Shown: piece by piece, positions 1 to 5,890 of the stretch
Position numbering within the stretch: the stretch's first letter is position 1
How the letters are laid out: the number at the start of each line of letters is the position of its first letter
NCBI GenBank assembly: GCA_015062635.1
Contig: SUUF01000105.1
Location: 1-6,941 of the forward strand
DNA length: 6,941 bases
Direction of reading: 5' to 3'
From: Coriobacteriaceae bacterium
GTDB lineage: Bacteria; Actinomycetota; Coriobacteriia; Coriobacteriales; Eggerthellaceae
Program-made: the position numbers and the translations under genes
The notes under the pieces: generated by a model
Told to the model about the DNA's origin: nothing
The model's database searches: none
What the model saw: the letters and a program-made list of their open reading frames with translations, nothing else

Positions 1-13
1 TGTGGGCGGATCT

Positions 14-195
14 GCCGTGCCACGAACCCAGCCGGATTCGCCAAAAAATCGCCATCGTGAACGGTTCGTTCAGCCGATAATCGTTCACGATGGCGAATTT
101 ATTGGCTTTCTACCAGGGGAAATCGTTCACGATGGCGAATTTTTGGCCTCACGATGGCGAATTTTTGGCGAATCGGAGCTCGTGTTTGGCACGGC
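14..195. repeat. MITE-like intergenic repeat with inverted ends and internal direct repeats
   Basis: Arms 14-60 and 149-195 align without gaps as an inverted repeat centred at 104.5. The outer 9 bases (GCCGTGCCA / TGGCACGGC) match perfectly, the inner 26 bases (35-60 against 149-174) match at 25 of 26, and the 12 bases between are diverged. Inside the element, a unit of the form TCACGATGGCGAATTT recurs in direct orientation near 86-100, 127-147 and 149-169, and inverted at 45-60. The perfect 15-base inverted pair 49-63 / 82-96 gives a second, nested hairpin option. No target-site duplication is evident. The symmetry and size resemble a non-autonomous mobile repeat or a REP-type intergenic element. 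Multi-copy status in the host is inferred, not seen. Confidence 0.65.
79..169 (+). repeat. Three direct copies of a TCACGATGGCGAATTT unit
   Basis: Copy A (79-100) and copy B (121-142) share 22 identical bases, beginning AATCGTTCACGATGGC. Copies B (127-147) and C (149-169) share a 21-base stretch ending in ATTTTTGGC. Spacing is uneven: 42 bases from A to B and 22 from B to C. The copies are therefore a local duplication within the larger inverted-repeat element rather than a regular array. Confidence 0.8.
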
Positions 196-381
196 GCGCT
201 CGCGTAACCCGCCAACCCCTTCCGGGGCCGCGTGAGGCATTGGCGGAAGGTGCGATGGCCTCCTGAACCCGCCGCGTTCCAGCTCATCATGCTCCTCACG
301 GTCTTGTGATGCATCGGCAATTTCAAACCGACCGACGTCAACCGGCTCTAACAGGTGATACGAAGCGTGAAGTGTTTGGGG
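196..381. other. Gene-free leader region upstream of pap
   Basis: No credible coding sequence is seen on either strand. The only structure noted is an inverted repeat, CCGCCAA (209-215) with TTGGCGG (240-246), enclosing a small CCCC-TTCC-GGGG hairpin (216-227). It lacks a following T-run, so it is at best a weak or factor-assisted terminator for a gene left of the window, or part of the pap leader. The rest holds nothing recognisable. Confidence 0.4.
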
Positions 382-388
382 TATAAAT
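382..388 (+). promoter_or_regulatory. Candidate -10 element for pap
   Basis: TATAAAT stands out as AT-rich in a GC-rich context and lies about 66 bases before the chosen pap start. No convincing -35 hexamer is found 16-18 bases upstream (the sequence there is TACGAA-like), so the call rests on the -10 match and position alone. Confidence 0.35.
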
Positions 389-440
389 AATTGAACACAG
401 GGGACTGCCGCGCTCATGAAGCGAGTGCCACCAGCAGCGG

Positions 441-448
441 AGAAAGGA
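441..448 (+). promoter_or_regulatory. Ribosome binding site fixing the pap start
   Basis: AGAAAGGA ends 5 bases before ATG 454. The reading frame stays open upstream to a TTG at 391, but that codon has no Shine-Dalgarno sequence and directly follows the candidate -10 box. ATG 454 is therefore the start. Confidence 0.75.
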
Positions 449-453
449 CAGAC

Positions 454-2208
454 ATGCTCGAAAAGGTTGACCTCAAGGCAAAGAAGATGCCGAAAGAGGA
501 ATACAAGCCCATCCACGACGAGCTCATCGGGAAACTCGTCGTGCTGCAACAGCAGGCCCGATCTGCGGGCGTGGGGCTCGTGGTGCTCGTGGAGGGCTGG
601 AGCGGCGCCGGCAAGGGCAGCCGCATCTCGGAGCTCGTGTACGAGCTGGACGCACGTGCCACGAAGGTGCACGTGACCGAGGACATCAACCCGAAGGCCG
701 CCAGCGAATTCCCCGGGATCAAGCAGGGCGTGACCGGCCCCGACCCGCTGATGAAGCAGTTCTGGCAGGCACTCGGCGAGCGCGGCGAGATAACGTTTTA
801 CGACCGCGGCTGGTACACCGCAGCTGCCGAGCAGATGTTGTTCGGGCTGACGGGCGCCGACCCCAAGGAGCTGAAGAAACTCACCAAGAAGCTGAAGGAT
901 CTGCCCGAGGGCCAACGCGGTGCCGCCGCCGCGCGTAATGCGCTGGTGCAAGACGCCGTCGGAGCCTACCGCGATATCGCCTGCAGCTTCGAGCAGATGC
1001 TCGTCGACGACGGATATGCCGTCGTGAAGCTGTTCGTGCACGTTTCCAAGAAGGCGCAGAAAGAGCGCCTCGAGGCCCTTCGCAAGAACCCCGACACCGC
1101 CTGGCGCGTGAGCAAGAGCAAACTCGCGCTGACGAAGTACTACGATGATGCCTACGAGGTCTACGACCGTCTGCTGGAGGGCACCGACTTCGCGCAGGCG
1201 CCCTGGACCGTCGTGAACGGCGAGGACCGCCGCGCCGCGAACATCCAGATAGCGCAGGCTCTCGTCGACGCGCTCGAGCATGCGCTGGCCGCCGGCCCCG
1301 ACGCCGCCGCCGAGGAGGCCAAGGCCAAGGCCGCCGAGAATTCTGCCGCGCTGGCCGGCGGTGCCGATGGCGGCGCCGAAGGCAAGCAGGTAGACGACGC
1401 GGAAGCGCAGGTCAGGGAATACGAGGAGAAGGCCGCCACGCAGCGCGCGCTCGCACCGCGCGGATCCCGATACCTGATAATGGCGGGCTACCCGCAGATT
1501 GACCACGCGAAGCCCAAGCCGCGCATCGACGATGCGGAAGAATACCGCGCAGCGCTCAAGAAGGAGCAAGGGCGCTTCCGCAAGCTGCAAGAGGAGATGT
1601 ATCGCAAGGGCGTGCCGCTGATGATCATGTACGAGGGCTGGGACGCGGCAGGCAAGGGCGGCAACATCAAGCGCATCGCCCAGGCCATCGACGCCCGCGC
1701 CTACCAGATATTCCCCTCGCCGGCCCCCTCGAAGACCGAGCTGGCACACCCGCACCTGTGGCGCTACTGGACGCGCCTGCCCGAGGCGGGCAAGGTGGGC
1801 ATCTACGACCGTAGCTGGTACGGCCGCGTGCTCGTGGAACGCGTCGAGGGCTTCGCGACGCCCGAACAGTGGGGCCGGGCCTACGACGAGATCAACGCCT
1901 TCGAGCACCAGCTCGTGCAATGGGGCGCCGTGCTGCTGAAGTTCTGGGTGGACATCACGCCCGACGAGCAGCTCGCCCGGTTCGAGGCGCGTGCGGCCGA
2001 CCCCGCCAAGACCTGGAAGCTTACCGACGAGGATTGGCGCAACCGCGAGAAGTACCCGCTGTACAAGGCGGCTGTCGACGACATGTTCCGCCTAACGTCC
2101 ACCGAGTTCGCGCCCTGGACCGTGCTGGAAAGCGACAGCAAGTACTACGCGCGCATCCAGGCCCTGCGCGCCATCAACGAGGCACTCGAGGCTCGCCTGC
2201 ATAAGTGA
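454..2208 (+). CDS. pap: Polyphosphate:AMP phosphotransferase (two-domain PPK2, class II)
   Basis: This 584-residue cytoplasmic enzyme is predicted to transfer the terminal phosphate of polyphosphate to AMP, giving ADP. It has two tandem PPK2 domains. The N-terminal one (about 15-280) has a Walker A-like EGWSGAGKG at 47-55 and Walker B FYDRGWY at 115-121. The C-terminal one (about 335-584) has EGWDAAGKG at 394-402, IYDRSWYGR at 450-458, and the WKLTDEDWRNREKY and APWTV signatures near 521-556. The Walker A Asp needed for catalysis in PPK2 enzymes is D397 in the second domain but S50 in the first, so the C-terminal domain is the likely active unit, as known for fused PAPs. It is longer than typical PAPs (about 475-500 residues). 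Extra length comes from a Lys-rich insert (about 133-163) and an Ala/Glu/Gly-rich linker (about 280-332). The family assignment is firm; AMP as acceptor follows from the two-domain architecture. Confidence 0.92.
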   Translation: MLEKVDLKAKKMPKEEYKPIHDELIGKLVVLQQQARSAGVGLVVLVEGWSGAGKGSRISELVYELDARATKVHVTEDINPKAASEFPGIKQGVTGPDPLMKQFWQALGERGEITFYDRGWYTAAAEQMLFGLTGADPKELKKLTKKLKDLPEGQRGAAAARNALVQDAVGAYRDIACSFEQMLVDDGYAVVKLFVHVSKKAQKERLEALRKNPDTAWRVSKSKLALTKYYDDAYEVYDRLLEGTDFAQAPWTVVNGEDRRAANIQIAQALVDALEHALAAGPDAAAEEAKAKAAENSAALAGGADGGAEGKQVDDAEAQVREYEEKAATQRALAPRGSRYLIMAGYPQIDHAKPKPRIDDAEEYRAALKKEQGRFRKLQEEMYRKGVPLMIMYEGWDAAGKGGNIKRIAQAIDARAYQIFPSPAPSKTELAHPHLWRYWTRLPEAGKVGIYDRSWYGRVLVERVEGFATPEQWGRAYDEINAFEHQLVQWGAVLLKFWVDITPDEQLARFEARAADPAKTWKLTDEDWRNREKYPLYKAAVDDMFRLTSTEFAPWTVLESDSKYYARIQALRAINEALEARLHK

Positions 2209-2209
2209 G

Positions 2210-2253
2210 GCGACGGCGGGCGACTCGACAGGGGGCGCCCGTCGCGCCCCCCC
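2210..2253 (+). terminator. GC-rich hairpins between pap and the CDF-GNAT gene (possible attenuator)
   Basis: GGGGGCGC (2231-2238) and GCGCCCCC (2244-2251) form a perfect 8-bp stem with a 5-base loop. An alternative stem pairs GCGACG (2210-2215) plus GGCG (2219-2222) with CGCC (2236-2239) plus CGTCGC (2240-2245), leaving a 3-base bulge. The two share bases and exclude each other. Only CCTTC follows, so there is no U-tract. Partial termination, transcript-end stabilisation or attenuation are more likely than full Rho-independent termination. Confidence 0.45.
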
Positions 2254-2256
2254 TTC

Positions 2257-2263
2257 AGGAAGG
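2257..2263 (+). promoter_or_regulatory. Strong ribosome binding site of the CDF-GNAT gene
   Basis: AGGAAGG lies 6 bases before ATG 2270, an excellent Shine-Dalgarno match that fixes this start. It lies only 5 bases after the 2231-2251 hairpin, so that structure could influence its access. Confidence 0.8.
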
Positions 2264-2269
2264 TAAGAC

Positions 2270-4051
2270 ATGGCCGATACCCCTACCGTGAGCGCGAACC
2301 TGACCGATACGGACAGCGCCGAAGCCCGGGCTCGACGCCGGCGCGAGAAACAAGCCAACCTATCGGCGTCCGAGAAGCTGAAAAGCAATGCCACCGTGGT
2401 CGTGGCGGTCATCGCGGGCGTGGTCACATCGCTCGTGAAGTTCATCGCGGCGTCCATCACAGGGTCGTCGGCCATGTTCTCGGAGGGCATCCATTCGATG
2501 GTCGACGCCATCAACGACTCGCTGCTGCTGGTGGGGAACAAGTTGTCGAAGCGCCCGCCCGACGTGAAGCACCCGTTCGGGTACGGTTCCGAAGTATACT
2601 TCTACAGCCATACGGTGGCGCTCGTCATCTTCGTGCTGGGCGGCGGCTTCGCCATGTACGAGGGTTTCCAGAACGTCATGGCGGGCGGGCATCCCATCGA
2701 GAATCCGCTCATCAACTACATCGTGCTGGGCATTGGCATCGTGGTGGAGGGGTTCTCGCTTTCCGTGGCAGTGCGCACCGTGAACGAGGCGCGTGGCGAC
2801 ATGCGCATCATGGCCTACATACGCGAATCCAAGAGCCCCACGAACATCACCGTGTTCTTGGAGGACACAGCGGCGGTGGTCGGCATGGCCGTGGCGCTTG
2901 TGGGCAACATCCTTTCCACGGCCACGGGCAACTACGTGATAGACGCATGGGCATCGGTCGTCATCGGCGGCATCATGGCGTTCATCGCCATAATCCTGCT
3001 GCGGGAGACGCGCAGCCTGGTCATCGGCGAGGGCATGGGCGTGGACGAGGTCAAGGAGGTCATCTTCCTCGTCGAGAGCGACCCGGCCGTCATCAAGTGC
3101 GGGCGCGTGCTGTCGCTGTACCTGGGTCCCGAGGACCTGCTGATCAACCTGGACGTGACCTTCAAGGAGCACCTTGCGGAAGGCGAGGTGCTCATGGCGA
3201 TCGACCGCATCGAGGATGACGTGATGGGGGAGTTCCCGCAGGCGACCCGCGTGTTCATAGAGCCCGAGAGCCTGAACCTGGTGTACCGGCAGCGCCGAGA
3301 TCGCCGGCTCGCGTACGAGGCCTATGCCGAGGACAAGCTGCTGGTCGAGCGTGTTGGCGCGCACGTGGCGAAGAGGCATCGCCGTGATGCGCGGATCGTG
3401 GAGGGCCTGAAGGACCGCCGGGCGCAGCGGCGCGAGGCTATCGCGGCCGCCTACGACCGGGCGCGCTTCCCCGAGGCGGCGCCGGAAACGCCAACTCAGG
3501 GCCCGGCTCGCAAGAGGCTCTTCAGCGAGATTCCGCGCATCGAGGGCGAGCGCATCGTGCTCGACCGGGTCGTCGACGCCGATGCCGACGCCTTGCGCGA
3601 CCTGATAGAGAACCCGCTTGTGCAGCGCTACCTGCCCACCTACCTATTCGAGAAGCAGTTCGACGACGCGCACGAGGCCATCGCGCAGCTCTATGGCGAG
3701 CTGTTCCAGAACAGGGAATCGCTCATCCTGGCCATTCGCGACAAGGAGACGGGCGAGCTCGCGGGCTTGGCCGAGTTCTACGGCCTGCGCGACGAGCTTC
3801 ACAAGGTGAGCGTCGGCTACCGCCTGCGCGAGTGCTTCTGGGGCAAGGGGTTCGCCACCGAGGCTGCGCGCCTGATGGTGGGGTACCTGTACGGCGAGAC
3901 CGACATCGAGATCATCACGGCCTCGACGATGGTCGAGAACGAGGCTTCCGCGCATGTGCTCGAGAACGCCGACTTCATCCGCACGGCCCGTGGCGTCGAG
4001 GAGGACTGGGGCTTCGCCGAGCCCACCATCGTGGACAAGTGGTTCTGCTAG
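2270..4051 (+). CDS. Cation diffusion facilitator transporter fused to a GNAT acetyltransferase
   Basis: This 593-residue membrane protein has a CDF antiporter half (about 35-335) and a C-terminal GNAT N-acetyltransferase (about 423-593). Six helices are visible near 41-63, 66-88, 112-132, 148-170, 194-214 and 222-244. H75 and D79 form the TM2 HxxxD metal site. TM5 carries E198-D199 in a FLEDTAAVVG segment, with Val where YiiP has the first metal ligand. The RPPDxxHPFGYG loop (95-106) is typical of a ZnT9/SLC30A9-like CDF branch. A cytoplasmic ferredoxin-like domain follows (about 255-330). An Arg-rich linker (331-420) leads to a RimJ/RimL-type GNAT with acetyl-CoA loop FWGKGFATEAA (523-533) and the NEAS motif (556-559). 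No Met lies between 319 and 536, so a full GNAT cannot start separately at ATG. The metal (Zn, Fe, Mn or another) and the acetyl acceptor cannot be told from sequence. Confidence 0.9.
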   Translation: MADTPTVSANLTDTDSAEARARRRREKQANLSASEKLKSNATVVVAVIAGVVTSLVKFIAASITGSSAMFSEGIHSMVDAINDSLLLVGNKLSKRPPDVKHPFGYGSEVYFYSHTVALVIFVLGGGFAMYEGFQNVMAGGHPIENPLINYIVLGIGIVVEGFSLSVAVRTVNEARGDMRIMAYIRESKSPTNITVFLEDTAAVVGMAVALVGNILSTATGNYVIDAWASVVIGGIMAFIAIILLRETRSLVIGEGMGVDEVKEVIFLVESDPAVIKCGRVLSLYLGPEDLLINLDVTFKEHLAEGEVLMAIDRIEDDVMGEFPQATRVFIEPESLNLVYRQRRDRRLAYEAYAEDKLLVERVGAHVAKRHRRDARIVEGLKDRRAQRREAIAAAYDRARFPEAAPETPTQGPARKRLFSEIPRIEGERIVLDRVVDADADALRDLIENPLVQRYLPTYLFEKQFDDAHEAIAQLYGELFQNRESLILAIRDKETGELAGLAEFYGLRDELHKVSVGYRLRECFWGKGFATEAARLMVGYLYGETDIEIITASTMVENEASAHVLENADFIRTARGVEEDWGFAEPTIVDKWFC

Positions 4052-4074
4052 AGCTCTGCCAGATTCGGGCAGGA

Positions 4075-4083
4075 TGGTACACT
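4075..4083 (+). promoter_or_regulatory. Extended -10 promoter of the SpoIIE-family phosphatase gene
   Basis: TGGTACACT fits the extended -10 pattern TGnTAnAnT and lies 68 bases before ATG 4151 in a 99-bp intergenic gap. The -35 region (about 4054-4060, CTCTGCC) is a poor match, which extended -10 promoters tolerate. It suggests the phosphatase has its own sigma70-type transcription start. Confidence 0.5.
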
Positions 4084-4115
4084 AGGGTCAACGCTTTGCC
4101 TCCCACTCGTCTTCG

Positions 4116-4131
4116 GAGGCCGAGGTCTCGG
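4116..4131 (+). other. Short inverted repeat in the phosphatase 5' leader
   Basis: CCGAGGTCTCGG (4120-4131) is an inverted repeat of 5 bp with a 2-base centre. It overlaps the neighbouring small fold TCGG-AGG-CCGA and lies downstream of the candidate -10 box. It could be an operator-like half-site pair or a chance GC palindrome; no regulator is identifiable. Confidence 0.25.
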
Positions 4132-4134
4132 CGC

Positions 4135-4140
4135 GAAAGG
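4135..4140 (+). promoter_or_regulatory. Ribosome binding site of the phosphatase gene
   Basis: GAAAGG lies 10 bases before ATG 4151, a slightly long but usable spacing. The next in-frame ATG (4187) has no purine-rich sequence before it, so 4151 is preferred. Confidence 0.55.
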
Positions 4141-4150
4141 CCAGCATACT

Positions 4151-5833
4151 ATGGAAGCTTCCAATCCCTTCAGCATCGACGGACTCATGAAGTCTTCCGA
4201 GCCTTTGAAGGCAAGGGGGCTTGGCATTCGCGGGCTGTTCAGAGTGGCGATTCTCGTGGTCGTCGCCATCGCGTCGATCGCGCTTGTCACCATCAGCTTC
4301 ACGAACGTCACCAGCGCCGAGCGGACGAGGGCGGAAGCATCGATGCTCAGCGAGGCCAACTACCTGTGCCTGCAGCTGGAATCCCTTGGCAAACGCGCGG
4401 ATGCATTTGGCCGCATTGCTGATTCGACGGAATCCGATTCGCAGGCGCTGCGGGCGAAGAACCCCGATGAATACGACCTGCTCTCCGACCCCATTGGCGA
4501 TGTGCTTTCCGGCTATACGCTCGCCGAGACCGGCACGGTCTTCATTTCCGCCGACGATACGGTCGTGTCGAGCGACGATGCACGCGTTCCCGCTGGCGCC
4601 GACATACGGGCGCTCTTGGGAGACGAGGTGCATGGCGCGATAGGCGAAAGCCTTAAGAGCGGTGGCCTGCAGCTCATACCGTATAACGGCGTATTCGACG
4701 AGCCAGGCGGCGAGGGCGCCTATGGCAGCAGAGACGAGGATGCGTATCTGCTGGCCAAGCAGCAAAGCGGCTACACCGTGGCGATCATAGAGCCGACGAG
4801 CATGGTTTTCAGGGACCGCAATGCCATCATGGCCCGCGAGACCGTCGTCAGCATCGTGCTGTTCATACTGGTATCTCTCATCGTGGATCGCCTGCTCAGT
4901 CTTTTGGTTGCACGCCGCATCGACAAGACCAACGAAGCGCTTCAGCGCATCACGTCGGGCGAACTCGAGACCCGCGTCGAAGCGGAGGGGACGCGTGAGT
5001 TCAGGTCGCTGGCGTCTGGCATCAACGTGACCGTCGAAGCGCTCCAAGGTTGGATTGCGGAAGCGGAGGCGCGCATGGAGTCAGAGCTTTCCGCTGCGCG
5101 GGCTATCCAGAGATCCGCCCTGCCGTCCACGTTCCCGCCTTTCCCCGACATCCCCGAATTCGACCTTTACGCGACCATGGATGCCGCGCGTGAGGTTGGC
5201 GGCGACTTCTACGACTTCTTCCTCCTTCCAGATAGCGGTCCCGGTTCGGGCAAGCTGGTCTTCCTGATTGCGGACGTGTCGGGCAAGGGCGTGCCGGCGG
5301 CGTTGTTCATGATGAAGGCCAAGACGCTCATTCGCCGCGAGCTGCAGAGCGGATCCGATTTGAGCCGGGCTATCGAGCGGGCCAATGTCGAGCTGGCCGA
5401 GGGCAACGACGCATGCATGTTCGTGACGATGTGGGTTGGCGTGCTCGATTACGCAACGGGGCACGTCGAATACGTGAACGCGGGGCACAACCCACCGCTG
5501 TTGTGGCAGGCGGAAGGTGGCTGGCGCTGGCTGCAGGAGCGCTCCGGATTGCCTCTCGGCCTGATGGACGTCGGGTTGTACAACGCCTACTCGTTTGATT
5601 GCGGTGCCGGCGACAAGGTTCTGATGTACACCGACGGCGTGACAGAGGCCATGAACGTCGACGAGGAGCTTTTCGGCGAAGAGCGCCTTGAGGCCGTGGC
5701 CAACACGGCAACCGACGAATGTCCCGAGGCCCTGGTCAAAACGGTGCGCGGCAGCGTCGCCTCCTTCGCGCAAGGCGCGGAACAGTCCGACGACATAACC
5801 ATCCTGTCGCTCGAAGCGAGGCTGCGCGCTTAA
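4151..5833 (+). CDS. Membrane sensor phosphatase: Cache-like domain, HAMP, PP2C/SpoIIE
   Basis: This 560-residue protein is predicted to sense an extracytoplasmic signal and dephosphorylate a phosphoserine or phosphothreonine on a cytoplasmic target, typically a STAS anti-anti-sigma factor. TM1 is at about 28-50. An extracytoplasmic region (51-228) includes AETGTVFISADD (125-136), typical of Cache-type sensors. TM2 is at about 230-252, and HAMP at about 250-302 with the ITSGELETRV signature. A short coiled linker precedes the SpoIIE/RsbU-type phosphatase (about 315-556). Metal-binding acidic residues are intact: D352 in GGDFYD, D375 in ADVSGKG, D495 in YTDGVTEA, and D547-D548 in QSDDIT; NAGHNPP (443-449) is also present. 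The domain should therefore be active. No anti-sigma kinase, STAS protein or sigma factor gene is in the window, so its partner is encoded elsewhere. It appears monocistronic, converging on the lipase gene. Confidence 0.9.
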   Translation: MEASNPFSIDGLMKSSEPLKARGLGIRGLFRVAILVVVAIASIALVTISFTNVTSAERTRAEASMLSEANYLCLQLESLGKRADAFGRIADSTESDSQALRAKNPDEYDLLSDPIGDVLSGYTLAETGTVFISADDTVVSSDDARVPAGADIRALLGDEVHGAIGESLKSGGLQLIPYNGVFDEPGGEGAYGSRDEDAYLLAKQQSGYTVAIIEPTSMVFRDRNAIMARETVVSIVLFILVSLIVDRLLSLLVARRIDKTNEALQRITSGELETRVEAEGTREFRSLASGINVTVEALQGWIAEAEARMESELSAARAIQRSALPSTFPPFPDIPEFDLYATMDAAREVGGDFYDFFLLPDSGPGSGKLVFLIADVSGKGVPAALFMMKAKTLIRRELQSGSDLSRAIERANVELAEGNDACMFVTMWVGVLDYATGHVEYVNAGHNPPLLWQAEGGWRWLQERSGLPLGLMDVGLYNAYSFDCGAGDKVLMYTDGVTEAMNVDEELFGEERLEAVANTATDECPEALVKTVRGSVASFAQGAEQSDDITILSLEARLRA

Positions 5834-5838
5834 CGCGA

Positions 5839-5890
5839 CAAGCCGGCGAGCCCAAAGAGTTGCGCCAAGCTTCACTCCAAGCCGGCGAGC
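5839..5890. repeat. 13-base direct repeat spanning the convergent gene ends
   Basis: CAAGCCGGCGAGC occurs at 5839-5851, just after the phosphatase stop, and again at 5878-5890, inside the last codons of the lipase (Leu-Ala-Gly-Leu). The copies are 39 bases apart, and the sequence between shows no further similarity. No clear hairpin-plus-T-run terminator is found in the 38-base gap (5834-5871). Confidence 0.6.

Noticed and set aside
79..174. CRISPR array
   Set aside because: There are only three direct copies with unequal spacing, one abutting the next, plus an inverted copy; spacers of regular length and cas genes are absent.
2..235. 77-codon plus-strand frame through the repeat region
   Set aside because: Its sequence is just translated repeat units (HDGEF repeated); there is no ribosome binding site and no support as a protein.
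391..453. Upstream TTG start extending pap by 21 residues
   Set aside because: It has no Shine-Dalgarno sequence, directly follows the candidate -10 box, and the extra residues do not look like PPK2; ATG 454 has a good ribosome binding site.
127..1920. 597-codon open frame on the minus strand across pap
   Set aside because: It is a shadow of the GC-rich pap gene: it has biased Leu/Val/Gly/Arg composition and no recognisable domain, while the plus strand has clear PPK2 motifs throughout.
2360..3379. 339-codon minus-strand frame across the CDF half
   Set aside because: It is His/Asp/Arg-rich with no family features, opposite an unmistakable transporter.
3270..3540. Frameshift or missed stop joining two separate genes (CDF and GNAT)
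   Set aside because: The frame is open throughout, composition is even, and no ribosome binding site or ATG for a separate GNAT is present; a true fusion is the simpler reading, though a sequencing error cannot be excluded without reads.
5834..5871. Bidirectional terminator between phosphatase and lipase
   Set aside because: Only short palindromes (GCCGGC, AAGCTT) are present, with no stable stem and no T-run.
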